Below are positions 35,977 to 47,444 of a stretch of 64,000 nt of DNA, one piece after another. The translations under genes and the position numbers were made by a program. The notes beneath the pieces are model-generated. The model searched no databases. It had not been told where the DNA came from and saw only the letters and a program-made list of their open reading frames with translations. Where the stretch lies: positions 1,302,001 through 1,366,000 of the forward strand of contig NZ_CP014945.1 in NCBI RefSeq assembly GCF_001606025.1, written 5' to 3'. The stretch comes from Psychrobacter alimentarius. Lineage in GTDB: Bacteria; Pseudomonadota; Gammaproteobacteria; Pseudomonadales; Moraxellaceae. How positions within the stretch are numbered: the stretch's first letter is position 1; every line of letters starts with the position of its first letter.

Positions 35977-36669
35977 ATGGCAACTGAATTCAAAAAAAAT
36001 CATGCCCAGGTTTGTGAATCCTGGCGACTACTTGGCGCAGTAAATCGCGCCACCTATCTACAATCGGCTGTTCCAAAACTGGCATTGCTGACGGGTGATG
36101 CCAATAAAGCAAAACGCTTATTCAATCACTTGTTAGAAGCTGCGCCGAGTTTGGATGAAGTGCATCGTATGGTTGGGGCTACTGGTGAGTCCAATGACCT
36201 ATATGTTACTGCTCGTGGCAAAACCATGGTTATTGGCAGTGAATCTGCTAGAGCCATGGCGGTATTGGGACAGCTCATTGCGGCATTATTAACAGGTAAT
36301 GAAGTTATTTTGCATTGTCCAAGCCAAGATGAGATGTGTAATGAAGCGGCAAAAATACTCTATGAAACGGGTATCAGTGATGATGTATTGAGCGTTGCAA
36401 ACGACTCGCAAACGATCACGCTTTTACATATTGACCGTCTAGCACAAGTTGCGGTGTCTGGTAATGGTAGTGAGATACAAACCATCAGCCAAGAACTAGC
36501 CAAAACCGATGGTATCTTGACACAAGTGATTGCGGTCAGCGATATGGAAGGCTTATCAGAGATGCTAACGCCTGATTATCTGCACCGCTTCGTTACAGAA
36601 CGAGTCAAAACGATCAATACGACTGCCATTGGTGGTAACGCCAGCTTACTTGAGCTTGGTACAGAATAG
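35977..36669 (+). CDS. Stand-alone PutA C-terminal domain-like protein
   Basis: 230 residues. The end, INTTAIGGNASLLELG (213-228), closely matches the conserved C-terminal motif of long PutA proteins (VNTAAAGGNASLM in E. coli). The body has the pattern expected of the ALDH-like, catalytically dead C-terminal domain: RLFNHLLEA, ESARAMAVLGQLIAALLTGNEVILHCPS and DRLAQVAVSG. No catalytic cysteine context is present. In full-length type B/C PutA this domain caps the channel between active sites. Here it has its own ribosome site (GGAG) and lies in another reading frame 11 bases after putA, so the split is built in and is not a simple stop mutation. Proposed role: a PutA partner subunit. Confidence 0.75.
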   Translation: MATEFKKNHAQVCESWRLLGAVNRATYLQSAVPKLALLTGDANKAKRLFNHLLEAAPSLDEVHRMVGATGESNDLYVTARGKTMVIGSESARAMAVLGQLIAALLTGNEVILHCPSQDEMCNEAAKILYETGISDDVLSVANDSQTITLLHIDRLAQVAVSGNGSEIQTISQELAKTDGILTQVIAVSDMEGLSEMLTPDYLHRFVTERVKTINTTAIGGNASLLELGTE

Positions 36670-36750
36670 GGATTTTAATTAAAGGTGAAGTGGCGTTTAG
36701 CTTTTATCGAAGATTAAGCGTCATTACCATCATATTAAAATTTAGCAAAT

Positions 36751-36793
36751 AAAAACCGATGTCTGATCAGTATTCAGGCATCGGTTTTTTTAT
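36751..36793. terminator. Bidirectional terminator between the putA operon and roxA
   Basis: AAAAACCGATGTCTGA pairs with TCAGGCATCGGTTTTT (one G-U pair), loop TCAGTAT, with T-runs in both directions. Confidence 0.93.
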
Positions 36794-36833
36794 GTTTCTA
36801 TAAGACATTCAAACAGAGCTGTCAGGTTAAAAA

Positions 36834-38006
36834 TTACTCAGCAAAGTCAATCCAAACCCAGCCGTTTTCTAACCATTCACTGAGATCGTCTGGGTCAATG
36901 CCCGTCACATCACTATGCTGTAAAGATTCACCATTAGCTAAACGGATAAGAACAGCCTTTGTAGCCTCATCAAGACCATCAATGCGTTGACCATTGGCAT
37001 ACAGTACTGTGTTATTACTGTCCTGAGTATAAAGCAGGCGATTGCTATAATCTGCTTGTAGTGTCCCGCCTTCTAACAAGGCTTGCATCAATTCATCAGT
37101 GTCTAATGTTTCTTCTGGCATGAGCGCATCGTACTGACGTTTGCTCACCACTTCCGACACGGCTTGGCGGATAATGTGATCACCGCGCTCAGATTGGAGC
37201 AATTGTAACAATTGATTTTTGATCGCCTCAATACTTTGGGTTTGTAACGCACCTGAGGCTTGCATAGCCTGCGGAAGTAGCATAGGTACAAACAAATCGC
37301 TGTCGTTGGTAGCGATATCAGCCATACTATCAATGATCTGCATCAGATTTGGACGACGACAGCCAAAAGAAAACGTCAAACAGTCATCTTGAGCAACACC
37401 AAAATGTGATAATTTCGGTGGTACATAAAGCACGTCACCTGCTTCTAATATCTCATCGAAAATAATCTCACCCATATCATCAAAAAGTCTGATTGGTTCA
37501 TCGGCGACGAATTCTGTGTTTTGGTCGCAGAATTTGCCCAATTGCCAACGGCGATGGCCGTAACCTTGTGCCAGAAAAACATCATAATCGTCATAATGTT
37601 TGCCCACTGAGCCACCCTTGGGTGCATAAGAAACCATGATGTCATCGCGTTGCCATTGCGGGATGAAGTCAAATGCTTGCCATAACTGACCAAGCTCAGG
37701 CGACCACTGTTCAAGGTTTTGTACCAGTACCGTCCACTGCTTCGGTAGATTGTCAAAATCCAATTCAGTCAGAGGGCTTTTTTTAAGTTGCCACTGCGCT
37801 TGACCTTCTTTTTTGGTATTGGCTTGTGTCAGTAAACGCGCTGAGGCTTCTTCTTCTATGGCAAGACCCAACATGTCTTCTGGTTCAAACATATCAATAA
37901 GCTGGGGTAAGCCTTGTTTGATTAATAGCGGCTTTTTTTGCCAGTACTCGGCTAAAAACTGCTCAGGCGTAATGGATTCTGGCAAACAAAGGGGTATAGA
38001 AGTCAT
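36834..38006 (-). CDS. roxA: Ribosomal protein uL16 3-hydroxylase (cupin oxygenase)
   Basis: 390 residues, as in YcfD/RoxA. The JmjC-type cupin has iron ligands H137 and D139 in SVGKHYDDYDVFLAQGYG and a later histidine in YVPPKLSHFGVA. A helical dimerisation region and C-terminal winged-helix-like part follow. RoxA uses Fe(II) and 2-oxoglutarate to hydroxylate an arginine of ribosomal protein uL16. It stands alone, convergent with the putA operon, and no Shine-Dalgarno is clear before the ATG at 38006. Confidence 0.9.
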   Translation of the reverse strand: MTSIPLCLPESITPEQFLAEYWQKKPLLIKQGLPQLIDMFEPEDMLGLAIEEEASARLLTQANTKKEGQAQWQLKKSPLTELDFDNLPKQWTVLVQNLEQWSPELGQLWQAFDFIPQWQRDDIMVSYAPKGGSVGKHYDDYDVFLAQGYGHRRWQLGKFCDQNTEFVADEPIRLFDDMGEIIFDEILEAGDVLYVPPKLSHFGVAQDDCLTFSFGCRRPNLMQIIDSMADIATNDSDLFVPMLLPQAMQASGALQTQSIEAIKNQLLQLLQSERGDHIIRQAVSEVVSKRQYDALMPEETLDTDELMQALLEGGTLQADYSNRLLYTQDSNNTVLYANGQRIDGLDEATKAVLIRLANGESLQHSDVTGIDPDDLSEWLENGWVWIDFAE

Positions 38007-38136
38007 GAATAAATCCGTATTTTAAATGAGGGTGAGATTAATAATGAGCAGTGCTTTATAGGAGGGTTTTAATAGTTTATGATGATCCTCTATCTGATGG
38101 CACTCATCAGAGCTACCACTGAATCGTAGGAACGTT

Positions 38137-38322
38137 ATGAAAAAAATGCATTTGATCGTCATCCTCACAAGCGTATTTTTATTGCAAGCTTGCGTACATA
38201 AGATCGTCACTGTACCGGCTAAAATCGCTTACAAGACCACCAAAGGTGTGGTCAAAGGCACTGTTGCTGTTGGTAAAGCCATCATACCGGGTGATAGCGA
38301 TGACGATAAAAAAGACAATTGA
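38137..38322 (+). CDS. Small lipoprotein, NF038104-like family
   Basis: 61 residues. The signal peptide has lipobox LLQA-C19. The mature part reads VHKIVTVPAKIAYKTTKGVV, then an Asp/Lys-rich end (DSDDDKKDN). I recognise the VHKIVTVP...KTTKGVVKGT pattern from a small lipoprotein family common in Moraxellaceae (NF038104); its function is unknown. AGGAACG precedes the ATG. The stop codon lies one base from the stop of the convergent gene at 38324, so neither gene has room for its own terminator here. Confidence 0.8.
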   Translation: MKKMHLIVILTSVFLLQACVHKIVTVPAKIAYKTTKGVVKGTVAVGKAIIPGDSDDDKKDN

Positions 38323-38323
38323 T

Positions 38324-38965
38324 CTATTTTGGGGCAGCCACCTGATGGGTGCGAGTTTGAAATAAAATAACCCCTGCCGCAATCAGCCCACCGAGTAATG
38401 CCAAAGCCATGTCTTTGTGGGCGTCCCAAATATCACCTTGCTGACCATTATAAGCTTCAGCCGCTTCTGGCGATAAGGTTGAGGCAATTCCCCATTCGAG
38501 TAGCTCGTAGAGTAGGCTTGATGACATATTGATCATGAGTGCGATAGCAATTAATAGCTTCGTTGACTGAATACCAAAGACAGATTTTGAGCTTTCAACC
38601 ATAGCACTAAGCAGCAAAAGTCCATAACTGAAATGCACAAGCCTGTCGTACATATTGCGCTGCCAACCAAATATTTGGTTTAGATTTATACCGAATAATC
38701 GCTGTGTCCAATCGTCATATGGCACGTATGAGTATAAATAACGTGCACCTATAATATGAATGATCAGAAACAACGAAGCAAACATATAAGAGCGTGAGCC
38801 AATCTTCCTATAGCAGTAAGCACCTAGCATCACTGCCAAAAAAAGCAGTGTGCCGAGTTGATGGAGTAGATAACTTGACCACTCTAGAGGCTCAATACTT
38901 GCCAGTACCATAACGATGAATACCGTGATAGTACTGACAGTAACAGAATTTAAGCGCTTGCTCAT
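38324..38965 (-). CDS. DUF2238 family inner membrane protein (YjdF-like)
   Basis: 213 residues with six or seven hydrophobic segments. The family motifs YDRLVHFSYGLLL, LLYELLEWGIA and QQGDIWDAHKDMALALLG are intact. The GDxWDxxKDM motif is the hallmark of DUF2238. The function is unknown. It lies 27 bases after purB on the same strand and could be co-transcribed. Confidence 0.87.
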   Translation of the reverse strand: MSKRLNSVTVSTITVFIVMVLASIEPLEWSSYLLHQLGTLLFLAVMLGAYCYRKIGSRSYMFASLFLIIHIIGARYLYSYVPYDDWTQRLFGINLNQIFGWQRNMYDRLVHFSYGLLLLSAMVESSKSVFGIQSTKLLIAIALMINMSSSLLYELLEWGIASTLSPEAAEAYNGQQGDIWDAHKDMALALLGGLIAAGVILFQTRTHQVAAPK

Positions 38966-38992
38966 GGCAAATATTTGCTCAATAATTCGCTC

Positions 38993-40393
<1,401 letters not shown>

Positions 40394-40454
40394 TCAAATG
40401 GTTATAAATAGTGAACGTGATTAAAAGGAACAACATCAAAATATAAATAAAAAA

Positions 40455-41666
40455 TTAAAACCCACAAGGCGCATCGATAGATTCAATCACACCGCCGCCT
40501 AAGCATACTTCATCTATATAGAATACCGCTGACTGACCAGGCGTCACAGCACGTTGCGGTTCATCAAATACCACGCGGACTTCGCTACCATCAGCATTAG
40601 TCGTAAATACGTAGCACGCTTGATCTGGCTGACGGTAGCGCGATTTTGCCATACAGCGTAGGCCTGTGTTGCTAAAGACATCAGTAGGCGGCAAACCATC
40701 AATCCAATCGAGCTTATAAGCGGTTAGCTCATTGCTCATGAGCATTGGGTGCTCATGCCCTTGACCGACGATTAAACGGTTTTTATCCAAGTCTTTAGCC
40801 AGTACGAACCATGGTTCTTCAGGACGGTCTTTAACACCGCCAATTCCAATGCCGCCACGTTGGCCCAACGTGTAATACATAAGCCCATCGTGCGTACCAA
40901 TGGTTTTATTGTCATCAGTGAGGATCTCACCTTTTTGAGCAGGTAAGTACTGCTGCAAGAAGTCTTTAAAACGGCGCTCGCCAATAAAGCAAATGCCCGT
41001 AGAGTCTTTCTTCTTTGCTGTGATCAGATCATGCTCTTCAGCGATTTGACGCACGACAGGCTTTTCAAGCTCGCCAACGGGGAATAGCGTTTTGGCAATT
41101 TTATCACCGCCCACCGCATGCAAAAAATAGCTTTGGTCTTTGTTGTTATCCAGTCCACGTAACAGTTGTGCGACAGTTTCGCCATTTGCGTTAGTGTAAT
41201 TGATGCTGCGACGGGTATAGTGACCGGTGGCAATATAATCGGCACCAAGTGTCAGAGCATAATCTAAAAATGCTTTAAATTTGATTTCTTTGTTGCATAA
41301 AATATCAGGGTTCGGCGTGCGTCCTGCTTTATATTCTGCTAAGAAATGCTCAAACACGCGATCCCAGTATTCCATCGCAAAATTGGCCGTGTGCAATTTG
41401 ATGCCAATCTTGTCACAGACAGCCTGCGCGTCCGCTAGGTCATCCATCGCAGTACAGTATTCGGTGCCGTCATCTTCTTCCCAGTTTTTCATAAACAAGC
41501 CTTCCACCTTAAAGCCTGCTTGTTGAAGCAAGACGGCCGAAACAGAAGAATCGACGCCACCTGACATACCTACGATGACATGTTTGGTGCTAGGACTGTC
41601 GATATCAGCAAGCGTTAAAGGACGATGGGCGATAACAAAATCTGGGTGTGATGTGATTGCTGACAT
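40455..41666 (-). CDS. mnmA: tRNA-specific 2-thiouridylase
   Basis: 403 residues from the ATG at 41666; a TTG at 41678 would add four. The PP-loop is [13 protein letters not shown]. The catalytic cysteine pair is in [12 protein letters not shown] and [13 protein letters not shown], with GHYTRR and GKAHDQSYFL-type [11 protein letters not shown] between them. It adds sulfur to position 2 of the wobble uridine in Lys, Glu and Gln tRNAs. MnmG, which modifies position 5 of the same base, is encoded at 43953. The N-terminus is about 25 residues longer than in E. coli. Confidence 0.97.
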   Translation of the reverse strand: MSAITSHPDFVIAHRPLTLADIDSPSTKHVIVGMSGGVDSSVSAVLLQQAGFKVEGLFMKNWEEDDGTEYCTAMDDLADAQAVCDKIGIKLHTANFAMEYWDRVFEHFLAEYKAGRTPNPDILCNKEIKFKAFLDYALTLGADYIATGHYTRRSINYTNANGETVAQLLRGLDNNKDQSYFLHAVGGDKIAKTLFPVGELEKPVVRQIAEEHDLITAKKKDSTGICFIGERRFKDFLQQYLPAQKGEILTDDNKTIGTHDGLMYYTLGQRGGIGIGGVKDRPEEPWFVLAKDLDKNRLIVGQGHEHPMLMSNELTAYKLDWIDGLPPTDVFSNTGLRCMAKSRYRQPDQACYVFTTNADGSEVRVVFDEPQRAVTPGQSAVFYIDEVCLGGGVIESIDAPCGF

Positions 41667-41936
41667 AGAGCGGCTCAACTATTTATACTGGATTCAAAAT
41701 CGTAATGGCACTCATGACAGATGCTAAAGGTGCTAGCATTGGCATTTTAACAGTGCCAGTTTTTCTTTTGAATTGGGTATTATGATAAAATAAGCGTCAC
41801 ATTATACCAGTTAATTGAAACTGGTGGCGACCTATGGCACCTTAGGGTGAGTAAAATCACTTTAGAAATTTAGATAGTGGTTTTGAATTATTTGAATCAC
41901 GATTAATTAACCTGTCCTAATTGAGTTGAAATAATA

Positions 41937-42437
41937 ATGATAAAAATTGGTCAAGGCATCGATGTGCATGCGTTTCATAACAATGGTCAGCAGCAGCAAT
42001 ATGTCATGTTGGCAGGCGTACCGATTGAGCACACGCACAGTTTGCTCGCACATTCGGATGGCGATGTGGTATTGCATGCATTAGCAGATGCGCTACTAGG
42101 GGCGCTCGCGCTTGGCGATATCGGTCAGCATTTTCCAGATACGGATGCTTCACACGCTGGTCTGGATTCGCGAGTGCTTCTACGCTATGTGTATAGCAAA
42201 GTACAAGAGGCTGGCTATGTCTTGGGTAACGCGGATATCACCGTCATGTGCGAGCGTCCAAAACTGGCACCGCACAATCAAGCCATGCGCGACAATATCG
42301 CAAGCGACTTGCAAACAGCGGTCGGTAATATCAGTGTCAAAGCCACCACTACTGAAAAACTTGGTTTTACTGGACGACAAGAAGGTATCATGGCCAACGC
42401 CGTGGTATTATTGATCCCTAATAAAGCTGAGCTATAA
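41937..42437 (+). CDS. ispF: 2-C-methyl-D-erythritol 2,4-cyclodiphosphate synthase
   Basis: 166 residues, full length. Metal ligands are D9 and H11 in GQGIDVHAF; substrate motifs [20 protein letters not shown] and the C-terminal [15 protein letters not shown] are intact. It catalyses the fifth step of the MEP isoprenoid pathway. ispD, often its neighbour, is not adjacent. grxD follows on the same strand 161 bases later. No strong ribosome site is visible before the ATG. Confidence 0.97.
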   Translation: MIKIGQGIDVHAFHNNGQQQQYVMLAGVPIEHTHSLLAHSDGDVVLHALADALLGALALGDIGQHFPDTDASHAGLDSRVLLRYVYSKVQEAGYVLGNADITVMCERPKLAPHNQAMRDNIASDLQTAVGNISVKATTTEKLGFTGRQEGIMANAVVLLIPNKAEL

Positions 42438-42598
42438 TCAATATGTAATCGCTGATCATCAAGCCAATCTATCAATTGTGCTTGTAATATAGGGATAATC
42501 GCCCCATGTATCAGCCATATCGTCATTCAATACCTTTGCAATATTGCTATCTTAATATATTGCCTTTTTAATATACCGCCTTATCAATAGGAGTTTTT

Positions 42599-42949
42599 AT
42601 GAGTGATCAAACCCCAAATACTGCTGCAAATGATGTCGAACAATTGATTCGTGATCAAATCCGTGACAACAAAGTGATTCTTTATATGAAAGGCACGCCA
42701 CAATTTCCACAGTGTGGTTTTTCTGCCCGTTCTATCGAAGTATTGACTCAGATTGGTCGTCCATTTGCGTTCGTCAATATTTTAGAAAACCCAGAAATCC
42801 GTGCGACATTACCAAAAATTGCCAACTGGCCAACGTTCCCACAGTTATGGATTGATGGTGAGTTGATGGGTGGATCTGATATTATCTTGCAGATGTATCA
42901 ATCAGGTGAGCTAAAGCCACTGGTTGAAGCCAATAGCCCTGCTGCTTAA
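42599..42949 (+). CDS. grxD: Monothiol glutaredoxin, Grx4 family
   Basis: 116 residues. The CGFS active site has C39 (PQCGFSARS), preceded by YMKGTPQFPQ and followed by NWPTFPQLWIDGELMGGSDI, the glutathione-binding and cis-Pro segments. Grx4 binds a bridging [2Fe-2S] cluster with glutathione and passes clusters to client proteins. AGGAG precedes the ATG. A terminator lies at 43047-43080. Confidence 0.97.
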   Translation: MSDQTPNTAANDVEQLIRDQIRDNKVILYMKGTPQFPQCGFSARSIEVLTQIGRPFAFVNILENPEIRATLPKIANWPTFPQLWIDGELMGGSDIILQMYQSGELKPLVEANSPAA

Positions 42950-43046
42950 TATTAAAAACGACTTATGGCATTACTATTTATAGCATTGTTGTGATGTTTT
43001 AAAAATTCAGTAATACATAAATCAGTTTTGCTATTAAAGTACTATG

Positions 43047-43080
43047 AACCCAAATAGTCATAAGGCTATTTGGGTTTTTT
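43047..43080 (+). terminator. Terminator of grxD
   Basis: AACCCAAATAG and CTATTTGGGTT pair perfectly (11 bp) around TCATAAGG and run into TTTT. Confidence 0.92.
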
Positions 43081-43179
43081 ATGGTTTGCGCCTTTTATTG
43101 ATTTTGTAGGTTTTGACCCCATATAGTCATTAATATAAACAAAACGAAGAATAAGTACCACTATCAACAAGAGAGTCTT

Positions 43180-43719
43180 ATGAATACTCAAGCATATGAT
43201 CAACAACAAGTACAAAAAGAAGCTGACGAGCAAGCACTCATTGAAAAGCGTCGCGAGCGTCTAAAAAATGAATCTTTAAGAATTATTGAGATTGCAGATA
43301 ATGAAGCCAACTCAGCCCTTAAGTGTATCCATCAGTTAAGTGTGGCAGGCGGCGCTACAGAAGCGACTTATATTGCTATTGAGCAGCGTATTGTTGCGGA
43401 CCAAGATCCTGCCGGTGCTTATCATTTGGCATTATTGGCTCAAAGCACACCAGATTTGCCGATTGATGCGCGTCAGCTTATCGAATTGGTGGTTAATAAA
43501 GGCGACAATCAGCAGCTTTTAGCGCTTCTCAAGAATTTGCCATTGCCTCCTGTCGATATTATCAAAGAGCAAATCTTAGCCACGAATGATGGTGAGGCCA
43601 TTGGTTTAATGAATGCGTATTTGCAAATCAATCCAGAAGGTTATGGTAGTCACCATATGCTGAGCAGTGGTCAATCGGATCAGATCGTACCGCTAAGCTC
43701 TGGTAATCATTCAAACTAA
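43180..43719 (+). CDS. Hypothetical protein, all-helical, unknown function
   Basis: 179 residues, not recognised. A charged N-terminal helix (1-45, many Glu, Lys, Arg, Gln, likely coiled coil) is followed by helical pairs reminiscent of repeat proteins: ATEATYIAIEQRIVADQDPA, AYHLALLAQSTPDL and ARQLIELVVNKGDNQQLLAL. The tail is Ser/Gly/His-rich. No signal peptide or membrane segment is seen. It sits between grxD and mnmG, with a terminator on its upstream side and a weak one after it, so it is probably a single-gene unit. GAGAG precedes the ATG. Confidence 0.8.
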   Translation: MNTQAYDQQQVQKEADEQALIEKRRERLKNESLRIIEIADNEANSALKCIHQLSVAGGATEATYIAIEQRIVADQDPAGAYHLALLAQSTPDLPIDARQLIELVVNKGDNQQLLALLKNLPLPPVDIIKEQILATNDGEAIGLMNAYLQINPEGYGSHHMLSSGQSDQIVPLSSGNHSN

Positions 43720-43724
43720 ATTTG

Positions 43725-43756
43725 AAAAATGAATATGAGTGATTCATCTCATTTTT
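43725..43756 (+). terminator. Weak terminator-like hairpin
   Basis: AAAAATGA pairs with TCATTTTT, with inner pairing ATGAG / CTCAT possible, directly after the stop of the 179-residue protein gene. Confidence 0.45.
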
Positions 43757-43952
43757 AGCATTAATTTTAACAGTTTTGGTTCTAGCGTTTTTTAAGTGAC
43801 AAAAAATTGTTATAATTGTTGGTTATCTATTTAAGTTTTAAACACTTATATCATTCGTTCTTAAAATACGAGTGACGTTTATTTATGAGGCAACAAGCGT
43901 GTGATAATCAATACGTTGTTGGCAAAAATATCGTTATTCAAGCGAGGCATGC

Positions 43953-45851
43953 ATGCAATATCCAAAAAATTACGACGTGGTAGTGATCGGTGGTGGTCAT
44001 GCTGGCACAGAAGCAGCCCTGGCAGCCGCACGTATGGGCGCGCAGACCTTGCTGTTAACGCATAATATCGAAACGCTTGGGCAGATGAGCTGTAACCCAG
44101 CGATTGGTGGTATTGGTAAATCGCATCTGGTACGCGAAATTGATGCGCTCGGCGGGGCAATGGCGCTTGCAACAGACAAAGCAGGCATTCAGTTTCGCGT
44201 ATTGAACAGTCGCAAAGGGGCTGCTGTCAGAGCCACGCGTGCTCAAGCAGATCGTATTCTGTATAAAGCCGCAATTCGTCATACGCTTGAGAATCAGCCC
44301 AATCTGGATATATTTCAGCAAGCGGCGGATGATATTTTGGTAGAGAATGGTCGTGCCACAGCAGTGGTGACTTCGACTGGAATTATCTTTAAGACGGAAA
44401 CAGTGGTACTAACCTCAGGTACTTTCTTAGGCGGGGTTATTCATATTGGCCTTGAGAACTCAAACGGTGGACGCGCAGGGGATCAGCCTTCTATTAAGCT
44501 GGCTGACCGTCTGCGTGAGCTAAAGCTGCCAGTTGGACGCCTAAAAACCGGTACACCAGCTCGTATCGATGCGCGCAGCGTTGATTTTAGTGTGATGACC
44601 GTACAACCGGGCGATACGCCACTGCCAGTCATGAGTTATATGGGTGATGTGTCGATGCATCCTGAGCAGGTTAACTGCTACATCACGCATACCAATGCGC
44701 GTACCCACGATATTATCCGTGAGAATCTTGACCGTTCACCGATGTTTTCTGGCAAGATTGAAGGTGTTGGTCCACGATATTGTCCCTCTATTGAAGATAA
44801 GATTCATCGTTTTGCCGATAAAGACAGTCATCAAATCTTTATCGAGCCAGAAGGCTTGACTACGCATGAGCTGTATCCGAATGGTATTTCGACCAGTTTG
44901 CCGTTTGATGTTCAGTTAGACTTCATTCATAGTATGAAAGGGTTAGAGAATGCGCATATTACTCGTCCAGGTTATGCCATTGAATATGATTACTTTGATC
45001 CTCAGAGCTTGAAGCCAACGCTTGAAACCAAGTCTATCGATCGTTTGTATTTTGCAGGTCAAATCAATGGTACGACTGGGTACGAAGAGGCGGGCGTACA
45101 AGGTTTGCTTGCAGGAACCAACGCGGCATTGGTTACGACCAATAACAGCGAGTTTGATATTTGGACTCCGCGCCGTGATGAAGCCTACCTTGGCGTCCTT
45201 GTCGATGATTTGATTACGCATGGTACCAACGAGCCATACCGTATGTTTACCAGTCGTGCAGAGTATCGCTTGTTGCTGCGCGAAGACAATGCCGATCAGC
45301 GCTTGACAGAGACGGGTCGCAAGCTTGGTTTGGTTGACGATGTACGCTGGCAAGCCTATCAAGAGAAAATGGAAGCCATCGCGGCAGAGTCTGCACGCTT
45401 AAAAGACATGTGGGCAACGCCGACCAATACATTGGGTCAGCAAGTGAGTGCACAAACAGGTGAAGTGTTATCGAAAGAAGCGACCGCTTATGATTTGTTA
45501 AAACGTCCGCAGATTCATTTTGCTGATATTGCTGCCATCACTGATTCAAAAGTAGATGCGCAGGTGGGTGAGCAAATAGAGATCTCTGTCAAATACGCAG
45601 GTTATATTGATCGTCAACAAGAAGAGATTGATCAAATGAAGCGTTTGGAAAATACAGCGTTGCCAGTAGATTTTGATTATACGATAGTATCAGGTCTTTC
45701 TAATGAGATTGTACAGAAGCTAAGCAAAGTACGACCTGCTACGCTTGCTCAGGCAGGACGTGTTAGTGGAGTGACGCCTGCTGCTGTACAGCTATTGGCA
45801 ATGACAGTTAAAAAACAGAAAAAAGCAGCCATGGCATTAAATTTGTCGTAG
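43953..45851 (+). CDS. mnmG: tRNA uridine 5-carboxymethylaminomethyl modification enzyme
   Basis: 632 residues. The FAD dinucleotide fold is [20 protein letters not shown] (about 10-29), with family motifs [41 protein letters not shown] and [20 protein letters not shown]. With MnmE (not in the window) it installs the cmnm5 group on wobble uridines. The C-terminal helical MnmE-binding domain is complete. A GAGG site precedes the ATG, and a strong terminator follows. Confidence 0.98.
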   Translation: MQYPKNYDVVVIGGGHAGTEAALAAARMGAQTLLLTHNIETLGQMSCNPAIGGIGKSHLVREIDALGGAMALATDKAGIQFRVLNSRKGAAVRATRAQADRILYKAAIRHTLENQPNLDIFQQAADDILVENGRATAVVTSTGIIFKTETVVLTSGTFLGGVIHIGLENSNGGRAGDQPSIKLADRLRELKLPVGRLKTGTPARIDARSVDFSVMTVQPGDTPLPVMSYMGDVSMHPEQVNCYITHTNARTHDIIRENLDRSPMFSGKIEGVGPRYCPSIEDKIHRFADKDSHQIFIEPEGLTTHELYPNGISTSLPFDVQLDFIHSMKGLENAHITRPGYAIEYDYFDPQSLKPTLETKSIDRLYFAGQINGTTGYEEAGVQGLLAGTNAALVTTNNSEFDIWTPRRDEAYLGVLVDDLITHGTNEPYRMFTSRAEYRLLLREDNADQRLTETGRKLGLVDDVRWQAYQEKMEAIAAESARLKDMWATPTNTLGQQVSAQTGEVLSKEATAYDLLKRPQIHFADIAAITDSKVDAQVGEQIEISVKYAGYIDRQQEEIDQMKRLENTALPVDFDYTIVSGLSNEIVQKLSKVRPATLAQAGRVSGVTPAAVQLLAMTVKKQKKAAMALNLS

Positions 45852-45884
45852 TAAGTTCAAAACTAGAAAGCTAAGCAAATTAGT

Positions 45885-45921
45885 AAAAGCTTATAACATC
45901 ATTTTGTTATAAGCTTTTTTT
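45885..45921 (+). terminator. Terminator of mnmG
   Basis: AAAAGCTTATAACA pairs perfectly with TGTTATAAGCTTTT (14 bp), loop TCATTT, and runs into further T residues. Confidence 0.93.
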
Positions 45922-46059
45922 ATGGCCAATCCTTTAACAATGTCAAAACAACTTAAAACGGCTTTATGCTGTTTTGATTGTAAATAATAGGTAGAATGGA
46001 AAACTCTTATTAATGATGCTAGTTTGTTACTGAATTTTTTACTAAAAAGGAATGTCTTT

Positions 46060-46269
46060 ATGCCTTATGATAAATTATCAGACCTGCCACCTGCGGTAAA
46101 AGATAACTTACCCAAACATGCTCAAGAGATTTTTCAAGCGGCCTTTAATAGCGCAAGTAAACAGTATGATGAAGAGTCGCGTTGGTTCGCCACGGCATGG
46201 GCTGCTGTTGAAAACGTTTATGAAAAAAATGCTGATGATAAATGGGTAAAAAAACCTGATCATAAATAA
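46060..46269 (+). CDS. chaB: ChaB family protein
   Basis: 69 residues from the ATG at 46060, preceded by AAAAGGA; an upstream in-frame start at 46024 would add twelve unlikely residues. The ChaB domain is clear: LPPAVKDNLPKHAQEIFQAA, then AWAAVENVY. ChaB was described as a regulator of the ChaA cation antiporter in E. coli, but no chaA lies nearby and the family is widespread without it, so the role is open. Confidence 0.9.
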   Translation: MPYDKLSDLPPAVKDNLPKHAQEIFQAAFNSASKQYDEESRWFATAWAAVENVYEKNADDKWVKKPDHK

Positions 46270-46400
46270 CAAAGCGCTATCGATATACCTCAAAATAAAA
46301 AAATTAATCCATTTCCGATTGTTTACATTGACCTACAACAGACAGGTTGTCACTGCTTTTAACACATGGCTGTGAGAATGCTGTTGATTCGAGTTTACCT

Positions 46401-47360
46401 ATGATTGAAGCCATTATTTTTGCGATTACCATTGTACTACCCAACCTTGCTTTGATGGGGTTGGGTTTTTTTATGCAACGACGCGGTCAAGCCAGTCAGA
46501 GTTTTATTGACCAGTCATCAAATTTTGTCTTCAATTATTGCTTGCCTTGTCTGCTATTTTTCAGTGTGGCCGACAGTAACGTTGATTATGCTAAGCAAAT
46601 CACGCTGATAGGTGTTGGTATCCTTGTCACCTTTACTCTATTTATTGGTGCAGAAATTTACGCTAAATACTTTATTAGCAAACCTGCTGATCAAGGAGTG
46701 TTCGTACAAGGTATTTTTCGTAGCAACATGGCCATTATAGGTTTGGCCACTGTTTATAATGCTTACGGAGATGCAGGTTTAAGTATTGGCGCGGTTTATA
46801 TGGGCGTAGTCACCATATTGTTTAATATTTTGGCCGTGATTACTCTGAGCCGTGTGTCTAAAAAAGTAGGCGATACGTGGAGCAGTCGCATCATCATGGT
46901 ATTCAAAAAACTGAGTACCAATCCTCTCATCTTGGCATTGTTGGCGGCGTTTGCCTACAAGGCGCTTGGATTACCACCAATCACAGGCGTTATTCATGTC
47001 ACAGGTGATTTGCTGGCAGCGGTCGCCCTGCCATTAGCACTGATTTGTGCGGGCGCTAGTATTGATTTGAAATCCATGCTGCGTCTGTCAGGGTTGTCCA
47101 TGCAAGCCAGTATCGGACGTATCATTGTTGCGCCATTGGTGGCCATTGCTATTGGATTGGCGTTTGGTTTATCAGGTGTACACATGGGTGTGCTGTTTTT
47201 GATGGTAGCCTCGCCAGCCGCCGCCGCCAGTTATGTAATGGCAAAAGCCATGGGTGGCAACGATGTGCTTGCGGCAAATATCTTAGCTTTTACCACGGTA
47301 GTAGGCATGTTCGGAATGGCGTTTGGCGCAGCAATCTTACGTGCTTTGGGTCTTATGTAG
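46401..47360 (+). CDS. AEC (auxin efflux carrier) family transporter
   Basis: 319 residues from the ATG at 46401, where the first membrane span begins (IEAIIFAITIVLPNLALMGL); a TTG at 46347 would add 18 polar residues. About ten hydrophobic segments form two similar halves: FRSNMAIIGLATVYNAYGD in the first, ALPLALICAGASIDL and ASPAAAASYVMAKAMGGND in the second, both typical of AEC carriers such as the MdcF and YfdV groups. Substrates in bacteria are often small carboxylates; nothing here identifies one. Confidence 0.87.
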   Translation: MIEAIIFAITIVLPNLALMGLGFFMQRRGQASQSFIDQSSNFVFNYCLPCLLFFSVADSNVDYAKQITLIGVGILVTFTLFIGAEIYAKYFISKPADQGVFVQGIFRSNMAIIGLATVYNAYGDAGLSIGAVYMGVVTILFNILAVITLSRVSKKVGDTWSSRIIMVFKKLSTNPLILALLAAFAYKALGLPPITGVIHVTGDLLAAVALPLALICAGASIDLKSMLRLSGLSMQASIGRIIVAPLVAIAIGLAFGLSGVHMGVLFLMVASPAAAASYVMAKAMGGNDVLAANILAFTTVVGMFGMAFGAAILRALGLM

Positions 47361-47395
47361 TATCCTGTACTCTATAATAGGAAGTAAGACAAATA

Positions 47396-47430
47396 AAAAG
47401 CCCTTTTCCAACTGGATAAAAGGGCTTTTT
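47396..47430. terminator. Bidirectional terminator
   Basis: AAAAAGCCCTTTT and AAAAGGGCTTTTT pair (13 bp) around CCAACTGGAT, between the AEC gene and the minus-strand 50-residue protein. Confidence 0.92.
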
Positions 47431-47444
47431 GTTGTTTAAATTGA

